NCBI GenBank assembly: GCA_964036045.1
Contig: OZ038384.1
Span: 62,035,355-62,099,354, forward strand
DNA: 64,000 nucleotides
Direction of reading: 5' to 3'
Source of the DNA: Eutreptiella sp. 'Long Island Sound 2002'
Taxonomy: Eukaryota; Euglenozoa; Euglenophyceae; Eutreptiales; Eutreptiaceae
Positions 11,941-23,470 of the stretch are shown piece after piece. The translations under genes and the position numbers were made by a program. The notes under the pieces are model-generated. The model was not told where the DNA came from, did not search any database, and worked only from the letters and a program-made list of their open reading frames with translations. Within the stretch, counting starts at the first letter, position 1, and each line of letters begins with the position of its first letter.

Positions 11941-12825
11941 GCCTCTCGCAAAAACACATCATGGCAAGGACCTTTGCAGCACCACCTCTTACCTGTCCAT
12001 GGAGAAGGATCCAAGTTTGTCAAACCCCGTGTACTCCGTCCGAAGCGACTCCCCTCACCAAGGGAGTGTACATGGGCCAAGAACAGTGTCTGCTGGCCAG
12101 ATATTTTTGGCTGGGGTTTGAGGTGCATGTGTTTGGGTTTGTGTTTTTCCTGCACCCTGCTATTTCTGGCAGGGGTGTTGCGAGGTGTGCCTCTTGCGGG
12201 CGCTTCGCCCGTACCCCGCCGCCCCCGGGTGGGGCTGCCTCTGGCGAGGGGTTGTGTCAGGGCCGCCGTGGGCGGGGTCTCTCCCCCCCCGATTGTTTGT
12301 TTTTTGCGGTCTTCCTGGCTGCGGGGGGGGGTCTGTGCGTGTGGTTCTCGGCCCTGTCGTGTTGTGGCTCTGTGGTGGTCGCCATCGCCTGTCTTTGTCT
12401 TGGCCCCCTTGGTCTCCGCCCTCCCCTCCCGCCTTCGTTTGGGCTTCTTTTTTTTTTTTTTTTGCTGTATCGGTGTCTGTGTGGGCGGTGGCCTGCCACT
12501 TCTCCGTTGGGGGTGTGCGCTGGCGTGTCCGGGGTGTCTTTTCCTCCGGCCCTTCGTCGGCTGTTTGGTCGTGGTGGTCCGTTGTTTCGGGCTGGGCATC
12601 TTCCGGCTGGGCTGGGTGGTCCCCCGGTGGCCTATTGGCGGGCCCCGTGGGTACCGCCTTTGGTGTTACCTGGTCGGGGGGTAGCCTGCCTCTGTGCAGT
12701 GGCTGCGCGGCTTTGCGGTTGTGCGACTGTCCCCCCCGTTTTTCTTCTTTTCTGTTGGCCGGCTGGTGTGTGCTCGTTGATGGGTGGGGCTTCCCCCGTT
12801 GTGTGTATTTTTTTGGGGGGGTGTG

Positions 12826-15082
12826 TAAAACTTAGGGCACAGCCATGTCAGAATCCATGTTTGTTGCTCATTTCTCCTTTGCACCCTCATCTTCCTTGTT
12901 GTGTGCCATTTCAGGTGTAAATTATTATGCAATCTCAGCATTTGATTCCAATCCAAGATTTCGATCCCAGAATTAATTCCGACTGCAGATTTCAGTTTTG
13001 TCGTTGCATTTATGATGTTGCATTCATTTTTTTTCAATTTTGCGGTTGGCCAGCATTTGTTCTAACATCTTTTGGGTTTCCGATTCGTTGATGGGCTGCT
13101 GCTGTGTGTGCACAGGCGCCGTCTTCGGTCGCGCTGTAATGCAGGCCAGCCAATCCAATACCCTTTCAGTTTGGTGCTAACGGAAACGGAAGCAAATTGG
13201 AAGCCAGGGCAACTCCAGTGGATGATCGAAGGCCTGGAGTTAAGAATCTGGCTAAACCCTGGTGTTCTGCCTCCGCCCACACCGGCTGTCAACCTTGGGT
13301 GCATCACTGCACTTAGGAGGAGACCGGTGTACGTTAATGGGCGCATCTGCTTCGGCAGTGCCACGCCCCCGTGCCTGGGGGACCACAAGTCTCTTGAAGC
13401 TGGAGGAGCCCTAGTGGAAGGGGAGTTGAAGTGGAAGTGGCTGAGGTAGGCGCACCGCTGGTGGTGGGATACATTTGTTGTTGCCTTGCAATGGGACTCC
13501 ATTGGGGTGCCACACCATATTTGGTTTGGAGGTCTCATGCATTCATTCTAAGAGTTGACATTGCATTTGTCATTCATGCATGGTTCATTCATGGTGTGAC
13601 TCAGACTTGGTGGTGCCCACGATTTCATGGTCAAGGTGAACATATGGTGACTCATCTCCCCAAGGTGGATTTGATCCTTTCCCTCACTCTGCTTCTCTCT
13701 CCCATTTCGTCATACTCCTCAAGAGGTAAATTGAGCATTTAATGCCATGTGACCGTTCTCTTTGATCCTTTGAGACTCTTGGGCTCTTTCATTTTTTTCA
13801 AGAGCCCGTGGCTTGGGAGTTATCCCATTAAGACATGCCGTGGTTTTGCCGTCTTATGATTTGACTCAAGGATAGGCATTGGTCGAGCTTTCGCCACTCT
13901 CTCTCCAAGTGCAGGCATGCTCTCTTGGGTCAAGGCTAGGCAAAACTCTGTCCACATTCATGCTCTCTTGGGACAAGGCTAGGCGAAACTCTCTCCCCAT
14001 GCATGCCCTTTCTCATGATGGATAGGTCAAGCTCTCTCAAGGGATTTCGTTGGGGAATATCTCTCCTCGGGCATGGTTAGGTGATTCTTTCTCTATGCAT
14101 CTACTCTCTCCAGAATGAGACCAACTCTGCATGCACGTGCTCTCGGTGGGAGGGATCATCTCTCCATGCACGTGCTCTCTTTGGGTGGAGGTTAGGTCCC
14201 ATGGGTAGCCAGGGAGGCTACTGGCTTATTGTGTGCTCCTTTGCCCAAGAGGTGGATCTCCATTGTTAATGGTGTATTGGTCATTTGCTAGTTTGGTTTA
14301 GATTAGTTGTTGCCCCTGAGAACTAACCGGGTCATGGTGTGGTGCCTTTGTTGGTGCGTTTACATGCCCCATGTGACCATGTATGTGCATGTGCACTTCC
14401 TTCTTTCATGTTGGTGTAGTCAAGACGTCCGGAGACTCCACGGTGACTCATGTGCTCTTTGGGGATGGTCCGATTGTGGTGTCAATTCTTTCCACTCCTC
14501 CACCCCCGGTGAGACCATCCATGTCGACGGGTAGAAGTAGTGTGAATTCTCGTTTGCACTTTTGCATGCATGACTCACGTCCATAGGATGATGCCCTTGC
14601 CCATGGACTCTTGGTCTTGCATTGCATGTGTTCCGACTGGAAGAGTGGGTTGAGTCTTACTCACGCTCGTGAATTGCTTTCTTTTTCTAAAGGGTGGACC
14701 TACCCTGTGCCCGTTTGGACCCTCGTTGAACCCGTGCCCCTCCGGTGTGGACTAGTGGACCATTTGTACCCGTCTTGGACCTGTGTTTGACCATTATTGG
14801 ACCGTGGCTCATTTCTGGCTCTTTTGTGGGTCATTTGTGGGTTTTTGTGGACCATTGGTGAACTTCTGGTTGGATCGCTGTTGGAACGTATTGGATTCTT
14901 GGGTCATCTCGTCATTGGGCTTTCATTTTGAATTGTTTGTGTCATTGCCGTGCTCTGAGGGACTTGAGTGGGTTCTGAGCTTGGAAATCTCTGCTGGTTT
15001 TATTGGTTGGAAATTGGAATTGGTTGGAAATCGGGAAAAATGGAAAATTCATCCGGCTCAAGTCACCTCGAGGGCGAATTGT
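12826..15082 (+). repeat. 5' LTR of gypsy A
   Basis: About 2.26 kb that matches 55,069-57,349 along its whole length. Similarity begins at TAAAAC and ends just before a TGGTA-type primer-binding site. The left edge abuts a T-run/G-run of E2, so a few terminal bases may be missing and no clear terminal dinucleotide or target duplication can be assigned. Short frames inside are not coding. Confidence 0.75.
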
Positions 15083-15094
15083 TGGTATAAGAGG
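15083..15094 (+). other. Primer-binding site of gypsy A (initiator tRNA-Met type)
   Basis: TGGTATAAGAGG immediately follows the LTR and resembles the plant initiator tRNA-Met primer site (TGGTATCAGAGC). The matching site after the second LTR (57,350) reads TGGTAGCAGAG. Confidence 0.6.
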
Positions 15095-15141
15095 CTTACT
15101 GGGGCGGAAGTTTAGCCTACGGCTCTGACAAGGGTAGTGGA

Positions 15142-16098
15142 ATGACTCTTGGAGAGGTTGCGGCCATGATCGGGATGATCACAGCACGGCCAGAGGAATC
15201 GGGTTCTGACCATGCGACAGGGCATGAGTCAACTGCTGGGTCTGCTTTGGAATGGGCAGTTGGGCTTAGGCAGGACCAGCCATTATACCCAATTAGGGAA
15301 GACACCAACATGGAGGCAGCACCATGGGGATACCGGTCCTTTGAGAGGATTCGGATGGAGAATCAATTCGGCGAAGCAGCCGAAAGGATTTCGATTCATG
15401 AGTGGACACCGGAGACTCATGATTTAGCAAACTCGTCCGCGCAGGTTGCGTACTTAACTGCTGGGTTGCATTATCTCCAAAACGTTAATTTTCAGGCGGC
15501 TTCAGCTATTTCAGAAATTGGCCAGGTCATCCAAGCCCTCTCTCGCGACCTTGAACTCCATGTGCGGGGAGTACAAGTAGATGGGTCAGCTTTGACGGCG
15601 CGAGTAGAGGCATTGGGACAATTGTTGAATGAGGTAAACAACAAGGTGCAGGACAAGACGTCCCAGTTCGACTCGAAGAGAGCAGAAATGCAATCACCTT
15701 TAAAAGAAGCGACTGCAGCAGCTTTGGAATATCGCCCAGTAGCTGAAGCTCTTAAGGCGAAGGTGGACAATTCTCGCCAAGCCAGGAGCAAGCCACCAAT
15801 GAGTTGAAACGGCAAGTGGAGGGAGCGCTGAATGAAGTAACTGGGTTGAGTTCACACCAGACCCAATCGGACAAATCGGTTGCAGAATTGAAGAGTTTGG
15901 AAGGCAAGGTGTCGAATTGTGAGCAGGTCACCACCAACATGGCCGAGGAAATCCGGCGGATAGGTCTCAGCTTGGAGGATGCCGAAAAACGGGTGCACGG
16001 TGCGGAAGCAATGGCGGAAAGCCACAAGGCATTTTTTTCCCAGCTTATCAATTGGGTACACAATTTGGAGCACCCTGCTGTTTGGTCAACATCTACAG
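15142..16098 (+). pseudogene. Gypsy A gag, N-terminal part
   Basis: An open frame from 15,142 runs to about 15,780 and continues in another frame (to 16,098) after a one-base frameshift near 15,782. The protein is hydrophilic and largely coiled coil in its second half (about residues 115-310), as in gag proteins that assemble particles. It is cut at 16,098 by DNA transposon B1; coiled-coil coding resumes at about 19,631 in a frame that joins without gain or loss if B1 left no net duplication. Start codon choice is uncertain because an ATG and alternatives lie near 15,142. Confidence 0.6.
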
Positions 16099-16138
16099 CC
16101 CTTGGAACCCGTTTTGCCCACGTAGATGGCGGCACTAG

Positions 16139-16600
16139 TGTGCAACCCCTGTGATGAAGTGTGACATAGGCCACTTGCACACCCCTTGCACACCCAACCC
16201 AAACTTTCATTTCACCCTCTTTTTTGGTAGTTTTTTGGGTGCCACCGAATATCCCATGGCATAATCCATTAGTGTACTATGACCCAAACCTCTCACATGC
16301 CTAAAAGGTGTGTCCCATACCCATGTACCACGTCCCCCCAAAATTCCCAAATGCGGGGGTTGTGCAACCGCCCCCTTGGACAACCAACCCCTTGGACATG
16401 CCATCCCAACCAAAGGGACCGTGGTTTCACGGTTTGCTTGTAATGAATAGGTTGTACAGAGAGGAGAACCATGTTTTTTATCATCACACACCAGAATATT
16501 TCTCATTAAAACCGCTTCTTGTCTACCCCCATTGGTGTGTGCAACCCCCCAATTTCACCGGTTGCACTTATGCAACCGTGTGCAACCGTGTGCAACCACC
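16139..16600. repeat. B1 left subterminal TTGCAC/GTGCAA array
   Basis: The hexamer GTGCAA or its complement TTGCAC occurs near 16,139, 16,174, 16,185, 16,372, 16,539, 16,562, 16,579 and 16,589, often extended to GTGTGCAACC. The spacing and presence in both orientations resemble subterminal transposase-binding arrays of other DNA transposons. Function is inferred. Confidence 0.7.
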
Positions 16601-16740
16601 ATGCTACCCGCGGTGCGCGCCGTAGTACTGTAGTACAAAAAAAGAAGAATTGATTCAATGCAAGCACATTCGGACAATGCACTACAAATCACACATAACA
16701 CAAGCAAAGACGCATCCTCCATCATTGGAATCACATGTCA

Positions 16741-17172
16741 TCACCACAATGGAAACCCCATTTCAAGGAGTCCCTGTCGCACCACGGGCGTCAAGCATAC
16801 CCACGATGCACTCGTGTAGCATACAATAGCATAGCGTTCCCCAGGCCAACACGTAGGTCCATGCAAATGATATGCATTGAAGAGGACGCCGGCTCTTGCA
16901 TCAATCAAGCATCCCCATACGAGTCGCTCCCCCCCATGTGCCCATACACGGGTCTTGACTTCCCACCCACCCAAATAACCCGTCGTGAAAAGGTACCCCC
17001 CATCAAAATCACCGATGGTGATTTCGCCGGTGAGAGCACAATCGTCGTGGCCATGAGTATGAAGGTTCATGGGGGCACTCCCTGCGCCATGCACAAGAGC
17101 AATGCTTGTGTAGGACAAATGGGGGAGGTGTCGTCCCACAAAATTATTTATACATCGCAAGAGCGGCTCCAT
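16741..17172 (-). pseudogene. Unidentified B1 ORF
   Basis: A 143-codon open frame on the minus strand, downstream of the acidic ORF within B1. It is rich in Gly, Trp, His and aromatic residues and resembles a structured domain more than low complexity. It lies at the position corresponding to the second gene of B2, but I could not align it convincingly. It may be a decayed remnant of that gene. No function can be assigned. Confidence 0.3.
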
Positions 17173-17283
17173 TTTTCAAGAATTTTCGTGTGGAAGTTGC
17201 AATCTCCTTGTGAAAGCTTGGAAATGCCTTAACGGCCCCAAAGAGGAGGTCGGATAGTGAGTGCCATGTCTCTCAGTGGTGTC

Positions 17284-17793
17284 TCAACCCCTTGCATGAC
17301 GTAGCTTTTGAACGAGGGTGTCGGCTAGTCCTTGCAGAGGTGGCGAGCTCCATAGCTTTTGCGTTGCGTCGAAACCCTCCTTGTTCGGCGTGTTCGTCTT
17401 GGGTGCCTCATCGCTCTTCTTCTCTTCCGCCACGGCCACACCTGTGTCACTTGGGGTGGCGGGCTTGTCATTGACATCCTCCTTGGGAACTTCCTCGCCT
17501 TGCTCTTCCTCTGGCATGGGTTAATCCTCTTCCTTCGTGCCTTCCTTTTTGTCGGTACACACTGTTTCGTCATCGGCCTTGGGTGGGGACTCCCCTTCGT
17601 CCATTTTTCGCACGTCACGGTCACAGTCACCATTGGGCCCCATCACGCCTTCTCCAGCTGCACTCAACACGGCAATGCCATCCCCATCGGGTTCGTCGCC
17701 ACCACCCTTGGCCTCGGCATCCGGCACCGTCTCTTTTTCTTTGTCCTCGGTGGCTTCCGCCACTTTGTCATTGTCCACATTGGCTTCCGCCAC
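17284..17793 (-). pseudogene. Acidic B1 ORF with one in-frame stop
   Basis: Two open stretches in the same minus-strand frame (17,793-17,521 and 17,517-17,284) are separated by one TAA. Together they read about 165 residues very rich in Glu, Asp, Lys, Ala and Pro, with no hydrophobic core. B2 has comparable acidic/Pro-rich segments in its second gene (exon at 45,191-44,220), so this is probably the equivalent protein, shortened and broken. No catalytic motif is seen. Confidence 0.4.
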
Positions 17794-19418
17794 TCCCGCA
17801 TTTCCTCCGTGTCAACGCCCTTGTCCTCGTGCCCCACAACCACCTCAATGACATGGTTTGGAAGCTTCATGGCCTTGCCAATATGACCCCAGTTTGCCAA
17901 CAAGAGCCATGTCTCTTCCCCATCCGGAGAGGCATGGCCTTTGAGAATAATTTTGGTCTTTGCACAATTGAGGCGATCTGGAACACGATCCCTAGTGGCC
18001 GGCGGAAGGTGCTTGCACTTCTTCCTAATGAATTTGGTGAGGTAGTCACCAACCCGAATAACAAGGTGCAATATGCACATAACCACAAATTTGAACCGTT
18101 CCTCTATATGCAGCAAGGGTTCAGTCACACATCCTTTGGCGGTGGTACAATCCAACCCCTTCTTATGAAGTTTATATACTTTTTTGTCACTCTTGGGTGA
18201 ACGCTGCCACTTTCAGTCCTCCCACCTTCCCTTGACGTCGCACCACGTCGCGTAAGTATTAATACTCCCAATGCGAAAATAGCTTGAAATTCCTAGCACT
18301 TTACGGAGCCATGGTGAGTCACCACCCAACATGACTCGGCCACGACACCATTTTTCACGAATGAGGATCCATCCAGTATTTATAATACTTTGGATTGCCT
18401 CCAAAGTCTTTGAAAAAATTGCACGTAGAGCATCGATGTCCTGCTCACTTGTGAGGGCGACATCGATGGTCCAATTATAAGCTAGGGTGCGCGCCTTCTG
18501 ACCATGGTCGGCAAACCCAATGGCCAATTGCACCCAAGGGCGAGGTCCACAAGGGAATCTGTCACCCCGAACGATCAAAACATATGGTCGTTCCCCATCC
18601 AAAAGCGGGAATGATATTGTATCAAGTGTATCGTCTTGAGTTGAGATATACTTAAAAAACTCATCAAGATCCCAACGGACACCTACCTTCCCATTCTAAT
18701 CGCTTGGGACTAGGATTTGCTTGCTCCCAAGTTCCCGCCAAGCAATCTTGAAAGCCTCAAATGATGGAAGGGGGTGCTCCCAATTAGCGGGGAGGCGCCC
18801 CTTTCCATCATTGCGAAGCTTGGATACCCAACGGATAAGGTTCTTGTACCTAGAAAGGGAGAGGCATATATTGGTAGTTGCACAAGTGCAACCGTGTGCA
18901 AACGGTGCAATAAACTACTTGCACACATGTTTGCACAAAGCGTAACATTGCCATCATCGCACTATTTTTATGAATGTGGTGTTATAGGATAGCCTAGTGT
19001 GCAAGTTAGAGTATGTAGGTATCCGGAATGGAGTGAATGACCACATTAGACGATGTATGAGAATGATATGGCTTCGAAAGTGTGCAAGTGGTCACTTGCA
19101 CACCGCAAGGAGCGGTTGCACAATGCATCAATAACGCAAAAAAGCGACATAGCAAGAAACATCACCTTTTTTTGGCATTTCAAGCTCCAAAACGAGGCAG
19201 AGAGCCTCGGTAGGTGTGTAAACCTGCCGAATGGCGTCCTTTGCGCGTTTCTTGTATCGTTTTTGCTTATTGATGCGTGCATTGAGGCGATCTAATAGGG
19301 CGGTACCCGGTGGCGGTGAGGTAAATAGTCCCACAAGGTCATCCGTCAAGTCCTCGCTGCTAAAACTACCGTAAGTAGTTCTAATAAATTGGGAAATAGT
19401 ATTTCCTTGCAAAACCAT
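17664..19418 (-). pseudogene. B1 DDE-type transposase, broken
   Basis: Exon 1 (19,418-19,166) and exon 2 (from 18,849) flank a 316-bp GT-AG intron at exactly the position of the intron in the B2 transposase. Alignable blocks include LIVRGD with its following strand, a GGDSPWLRK block before NTYATWC, and CILHLVI, then SPDGEETW; these match IVRGD, GGDSPWLRR, TYMTWC, CVLHLLI and EPDGEETW in B2. The two Asp positions are likely catalytic, by analogy with RNase H-fold DDE transposases. There is a TAG near 18,697, another stop near 18,213, and the C-terminal Glu-containing block of B2 is not seen here, so the copy is inactive. Confidence 0.7.
18850..19165 (-). other. B1 transposase intron filled with TTGCAC motifs
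   Basis: Donor GTGATG at 19,165 and acceptor CTTTCTAG at 18,850, restoring homology to B2 on both sides. At least eight TTGCAC/GTGCAA hexamers lie inside (18,876-18,960, 19,001 and 19,080-19,125), including near-palindromic pairs. Such hexamers are almost absent from the neighbouring exons. Confidence 0.75.
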
Positions 19419-19499
19419 TGCAAATCTGGCAAATGGCTAGTAAATTTCTCGTGAAACTTAAGATTCGGCAGCGACGGCGTCAGTTGCGACGGCGGCGCC

Positions 19500-19610
19500 A
19501 GCGCGGTTGCACAGGGATTGCACTGTGTAACTGCAGTGCAATTCTGTGCAACTGGCAGAAATTTAGTGCAAGTGCGTGCAAACATCAAGTTTTCCGTGCA
19601 ACTCTACCTG
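19500..19610. repeat. B1 right subterminal TTGCAC/GTGCAA array
   Basis: Within about 105 bp the hexamer or a one-base variant occurs about seven times in both orientations, close to the right terminal inverted repeat. It mirrors the left array at 16,139-16,600. Confidence 0.7.
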
Positions 19611-19630
19611 GGCAAAACGGGTTCCTAGGG

Positions 19631-21673
19631 TAGGGGAAGCCAGAGAGGCGAAGGTGCCCGCAACAGAGGTGAGACGCATAGCGGTGAACCTGGAGATCAC
19701 GAGTGCACAAGTGGGTACGCTCACGGGCCAAATGCACGATTGGTAAACTATGCCCAAGCCCGAATACGCCAAGGTTGAGGCCCTGGAGTTACAGGTGCGA
19801 TTGCTCATGACCCGGTTGGAACAAAGTGAGCATGAGGTACATGCGCTCAGGGAGGACACCGGAACCGGACCCCATGGCGGTCCACCCGAAGGGATGCGGT
19901 CGGATTCTCATGTCACTCGTGAATTACAAAGAAAATTGGAGTCTTTGGAGAACAAATATCAATTGTTGAAGCATGCGGGTACACCGCAGATGAATCCAAT
20001 TGGGATCCCGACACCGAAGCCTGAACCACGTGTCCGAGTTTTTGAGGTGCCAGCGCGGGAAGAACGGGTTGCAGGAAGCCTACCGGGGTTCGGATTCCCC
20101 CCGGCTGAGGATGACTGGTCATCCATGCGGTCGGATGAACGGGGCTTCCGGGGTAGAGCCCCACGTGGTAGAGGGAGTGGGAACCGCATCCTTGAGGGAC
20201 ACACCCCGCCTGGCATTGGGGGTGATTGGCGGCCTTGCGCCAAGTTGGACCTCCGCTCCTTTGAGGCGGACGGTGTTGGTTGGTTTATGTCGCGAACGGT
20301 GTTTCAGTTGTTTAATTGACCAGAATCTCTCAAGGACGGAATTGGGCTTCCGAAACAAAAGCCGTCGGGAATTGTACGGGCAATGGCGTTTGATGAAGTT
20401 TGCCCTGAACGACTGTTGGATGCCCTGTTCGACTGGGAAGAGCCACAACTTGAGGGAACAGATCCGCGGTGAATTCCTCCCGGGGTCGATTGGAGGCTGG
20501 TAACCCCGGTGATGGACCCTCGAACTTTCGGGGACGTTCAAGGAATGTCTGTCGCCCCACGGCGGGATGGAAGTGGGACCACGGCCATTAAGTTGTTTTG
20601 GATTTTTGTGCTTGGGAGCGCGATGGGATGTACGGGTTGACGGATGCCATGAAGAGAGCGGTTTTGCTTTCTCTTATTCCCGCCACCCGGTACAACGCAC
20701 TCATGGAGATGGTGAATCGGTACCAATTCAAGTACCAAGACTTGTTGAGGGAAGTGACGGAGGAAGTCTTCACGGAGGCGAACCACGACGTGATCTTGGA
20801 GGCCTTCCACACGATCAAACCGTCTTCACTAACTCCAGCGCAACACGGGTTCATCAATCTTGTGGAACAGTTCCTCGCCTTGGGCTGCCGTGTTCGGGAC
20901 TGAATGACGCAAAGGCAGGCAAAAGATCGACTACTTGATGTTATTGCGACAATGAAGGGGGATGGGTTGCTCAAGGAAATCATCAAAGAGGAGACCAAGG
21001 TTCGGCTGGAATTTAAAATAACCTTGGGATGATTTTTTTCGTGATGAACCCCCTCATGTCCCGCCACAAATTGGTGATCAAGAAGGGGCATATCATGCGA
21101 CGACTTGGGCATGCTATCCAAGAATCGCCGCAACCCAAGCCATGGACCCCGCCAAACCAAGTGAACCCTCAACGGACAGGGAACAAGAATGGATGGGGCC
21201 GGGTGGGAGGCATGGAAGGAGTCGGGGACATGGACATAACGGAGGATCCCGAAGGTCACCAAGATCAAGAAAAAGCGGACACGGAGTTGAGCATTCCGGA
21301 GATTCAAGAAACATGTGAAGCCCAGGTGTTGGCTATGTCAGCACGAGCAGGTGCAGGTGCGAGCTCCATCCCGAGGTGCCCGGCATGTGGCAAGGAAAGA
21401 CATAGCCGAGAGGATTGCTGAGTCTCGCATCCGCACAACGCAGCCGAGTTGCTTCAGGATGAACTCAAGTCCAAGAAAATTGGGAAGGGCGGCCAAGCAA
21501 AGCCCCCTGCGCAAGGAGGTGGCAAAGGAAAAGGACCACACAAGGGTGGGACGTTTTTGCCTTGCAAGGGCTGCGGGAGCACGGTGCATCCGCCGGAGGA
21601 TTGTTGGACGCTCCATCCGGAGTTGCAGGAGAAAGCCAAGGCTGAGGGGCGGCTCCGTCAGCGACACAACTGA
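19631..21673 (+). pseudogene. Gypsy A gag, C-terminal part with capsid-like region and two CCHC knuckles
   Basis: Coiled coil continues after B1 (19,750-20,319). A capsid-like segment follows (20,598-20,903, with a recognisable retrotransposon-gag style helical region), then a basic/glycine-rich stretch. Two zinc knuckles of the form C-x2-C-x4-H-x4-C occur at about 21,377-21,418 and 21,567-21,605, in the same frame and separated by one TGA directly after the first. Several frameshifts and stops (for example near 20,320 and 20,903) break the gene. The knuckles would bind the RNA genome in a live element. Confidence 0.65.
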
Positions 21674-21929
21674 GAAAGTCGCCGGCAACGCTGGATATCC
21701 AAGAAAATTGACCAGGCTGGTAGGGATATGGGCCCCTCACCGGCGACTGTATGCCCCATTATGTGGGTAAACTAAGCCCAGGCATGGGATGACGGATATT
21801 GTACGCGTCTGGTTCTTCGAATCAGTGGGGACCAGGAGGAAATGTTACGGGTGCCTCGACCTGGGCACGGCGAGAAGCTTCCAAAATGCGTCGTCGTTCC
21901 GGGGATATATATCCCTCACAAAGGGACCT

Positions 21930-22320
21930 CGGAATGAATAGAGGCACTATCGCTTGGGGACACCGGCAATGAGGTGATTGTGGCTGCTGGTTGGGAATCA
22001 TTCCCAGAACAACGTCGGGAGGAGGCCACCCAACCGTTCCGACTACTCGGAGTTGGTGCGAAGCAGTTGGAAGGTGAAAAATGTGTGGTCCGGAGCGACA
22101 TCATTGTGCCCGTGCAAAGAGGCTCCCAGGTCGCGATGGCGCGCTGCGCCGATTGCTTGCTTTATTCCGCCTTGGTTGGCTGGCGAGCCATTCTTGGTTT
22201 CCCTTGTGTTGCCTGGTATGGACTTGTTGTCCTTCCCGATCCGGGATGCTTTGCGTTGCAGGAGGACCTTTGTCAAGGCGGCCCTTGGGATGAATTTGAT
22301 TATAAATGTCCTCCTCTGCA
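21930..22320 (+). pseudogene. Gypsy A retropepsin-like protease
   Basis: A DTGNE motif (start about 21,958) followed about 80 residues later by an AILGFP motif matches the D-T/S-G and ILG signatures of retrotransposon aspartic proteases. It sits between gag and RT, as expected. In gypsy elements this protease cleaves the gag-pol polyprotein. The surrounding frame has stops; the copy is dead. Confidence 0.6.
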
Positions 22321-23470
22321 GGCACGGACTTCGTTGCACATGGCTGGCAACTGGGAGCTTGAGCGGGTTGTCAATGGGGTGGAGCATAACCGGCAGTTGT
22401 GCCGCCCCATGCAAGGCTCGGCTACAATGTCTTGCGTGGAAGACAAGAACTTGAACGCCACTGAGGTTCATCAAGAGTTGGTGACCATATATATTTTGGG
22501 ATAGTTTGTTGCAACTACAGGAGTTGCAGGAATCCTCTTCTTTGCATGACCCACTTTTGGGTTTTTCTTCTCATGAATTGGCAACTTTTGAAGACGCCGA
22601 GATCATTTTTTTTGAGCGAGGAGACAATGCTTCACCCGGAGTTTGCCGGAGCGTTGTGGAGTGTTCAATACCACAAGTTATGGGTTTGATAGGAATAATG
22701 TTGGTTGGGTCACTGACGGCATTGAACAACAGTGTTGTCCTCCCAGGGAAGAACTCACGTGGAGGTGCCCCTTCCCAATGGCTTTCTCTTTAGGTCCTTG
22801 GACATGTGGATGGTCCTTTGCTCTCTCCCATTTGCTTATTAGCCATTTCTGGAATGTCAGCCATTTTGTTGCATGCACATTTCCAGAAGTTGGGCCCTGG
22901 TGAGTGGCCTAAATTACCAGAACAGAATGCGCCTCCTTTAACGGCAGCACATAGTTGTAAGGCGACCGAAGGAACAAGCATTGAGTCCCTAATAGACCGG
23001 ATATTGACAGTTCCAGAAATATTGCCTCCGATGAAAGTCCGAAAGATCGTGAGGTCCCGGAGACTGTAATAGCGAGATGGGTTTAGGAACTTGCTGATCC
23101 CAAGCTGGACTGTGCTGAATTGGACTCACAATGTGAGTTGAGCCCCTCATCCGACGAGGGCTCTGTTGGCCCTGACGTGCCCCCCGACGGGTTTATGGGT
23201 CGGTATGGCTATCTTAGGGATGAGGAAGGTTTGGAGACAGTGGAAACCCTGCAGGTGCTTGCTAAGCAACTTGAAACACCGTCTTCAATTTCGAATTCTA
23301 ATTTATTAGGATGGGGTTTTGATTCCCAGGATTCAGGGAAATGCATGGAGTTGCGCCCAAGGGGGAATCCAAAGGATCGTAAGGAAAGGCCTCAGCTTTA
23401 TTGGAGTAAGCCGGCAGCCCTCACCGGAATGTCGAGGCTGCCAACCAAGAGGACGTCCATACACACGGAA
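22321..23470 (+). pseudogene. Gypsy A pol linker, broken frames
   Basis: Short open stretches in all three frames (e.g. 22,506-22,793 and 23,120-23,542) lie between protease and the methyltransferase-like region. No domain is recognised. The corresponding part of gypsy C (40,000-40,850) is a Glu/Lys-rich linker, but that lies on the other side of its methyltransferase region, so this segment has no clear equivalent. Confidence 0.4.

Larger units (their letters stand above)
10554..12825 (-). mobile_element. GC-rich element E2, probable reverse-oriented retroelement remnant
   Basis: A GC-rich block between the GTAG tract and the 5' LTR of gypsy A. It contains three ~60-bp repeats (11,057-11,240) with a related sequence again at ~12,100-12,180, a C-run at 11,270-11,281, a T-run at 12,448-12,464 and a T-run/G-run at 12,808-12,820, similar to the homopolymer tract of E1. 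A gag-like coiled-coil fragment (11,443-11,940) lies inside. There is no RT or protease. Membership of the E1/E3 family rests on the tetranucleotide tail and general architecture, not on direct sequence identity. Confidence 0.45.
16099..19630 (-). mobile_element. DDE DNA transposon B1 inside gypsy A gag
   Basis: Terminal inverted repeats of about 30 bp start CCCTTGGAACCCG on the left (16,099) and, inverted, CCCTAGGAACCCG on the right (ending 19,630), both continuing as TTTTGCCCA. A degraded transposase gene homologous to that of B2 runs on the minus strand. Arrays of the hexamer TTGCAC/GTGCAA occupy both subterminal regions and the transposase intron. I find no convincing target duplication: the flanking bases are AG on the left and TA on the right. 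The gag frame continues across the insertion. Confidence 0.8.

Noticed and set aside
15852-16210. Minus-strand ORFs within gypsy A gag
   Set aside because: Antisense of the coiled-coil gag; no family resemblance.
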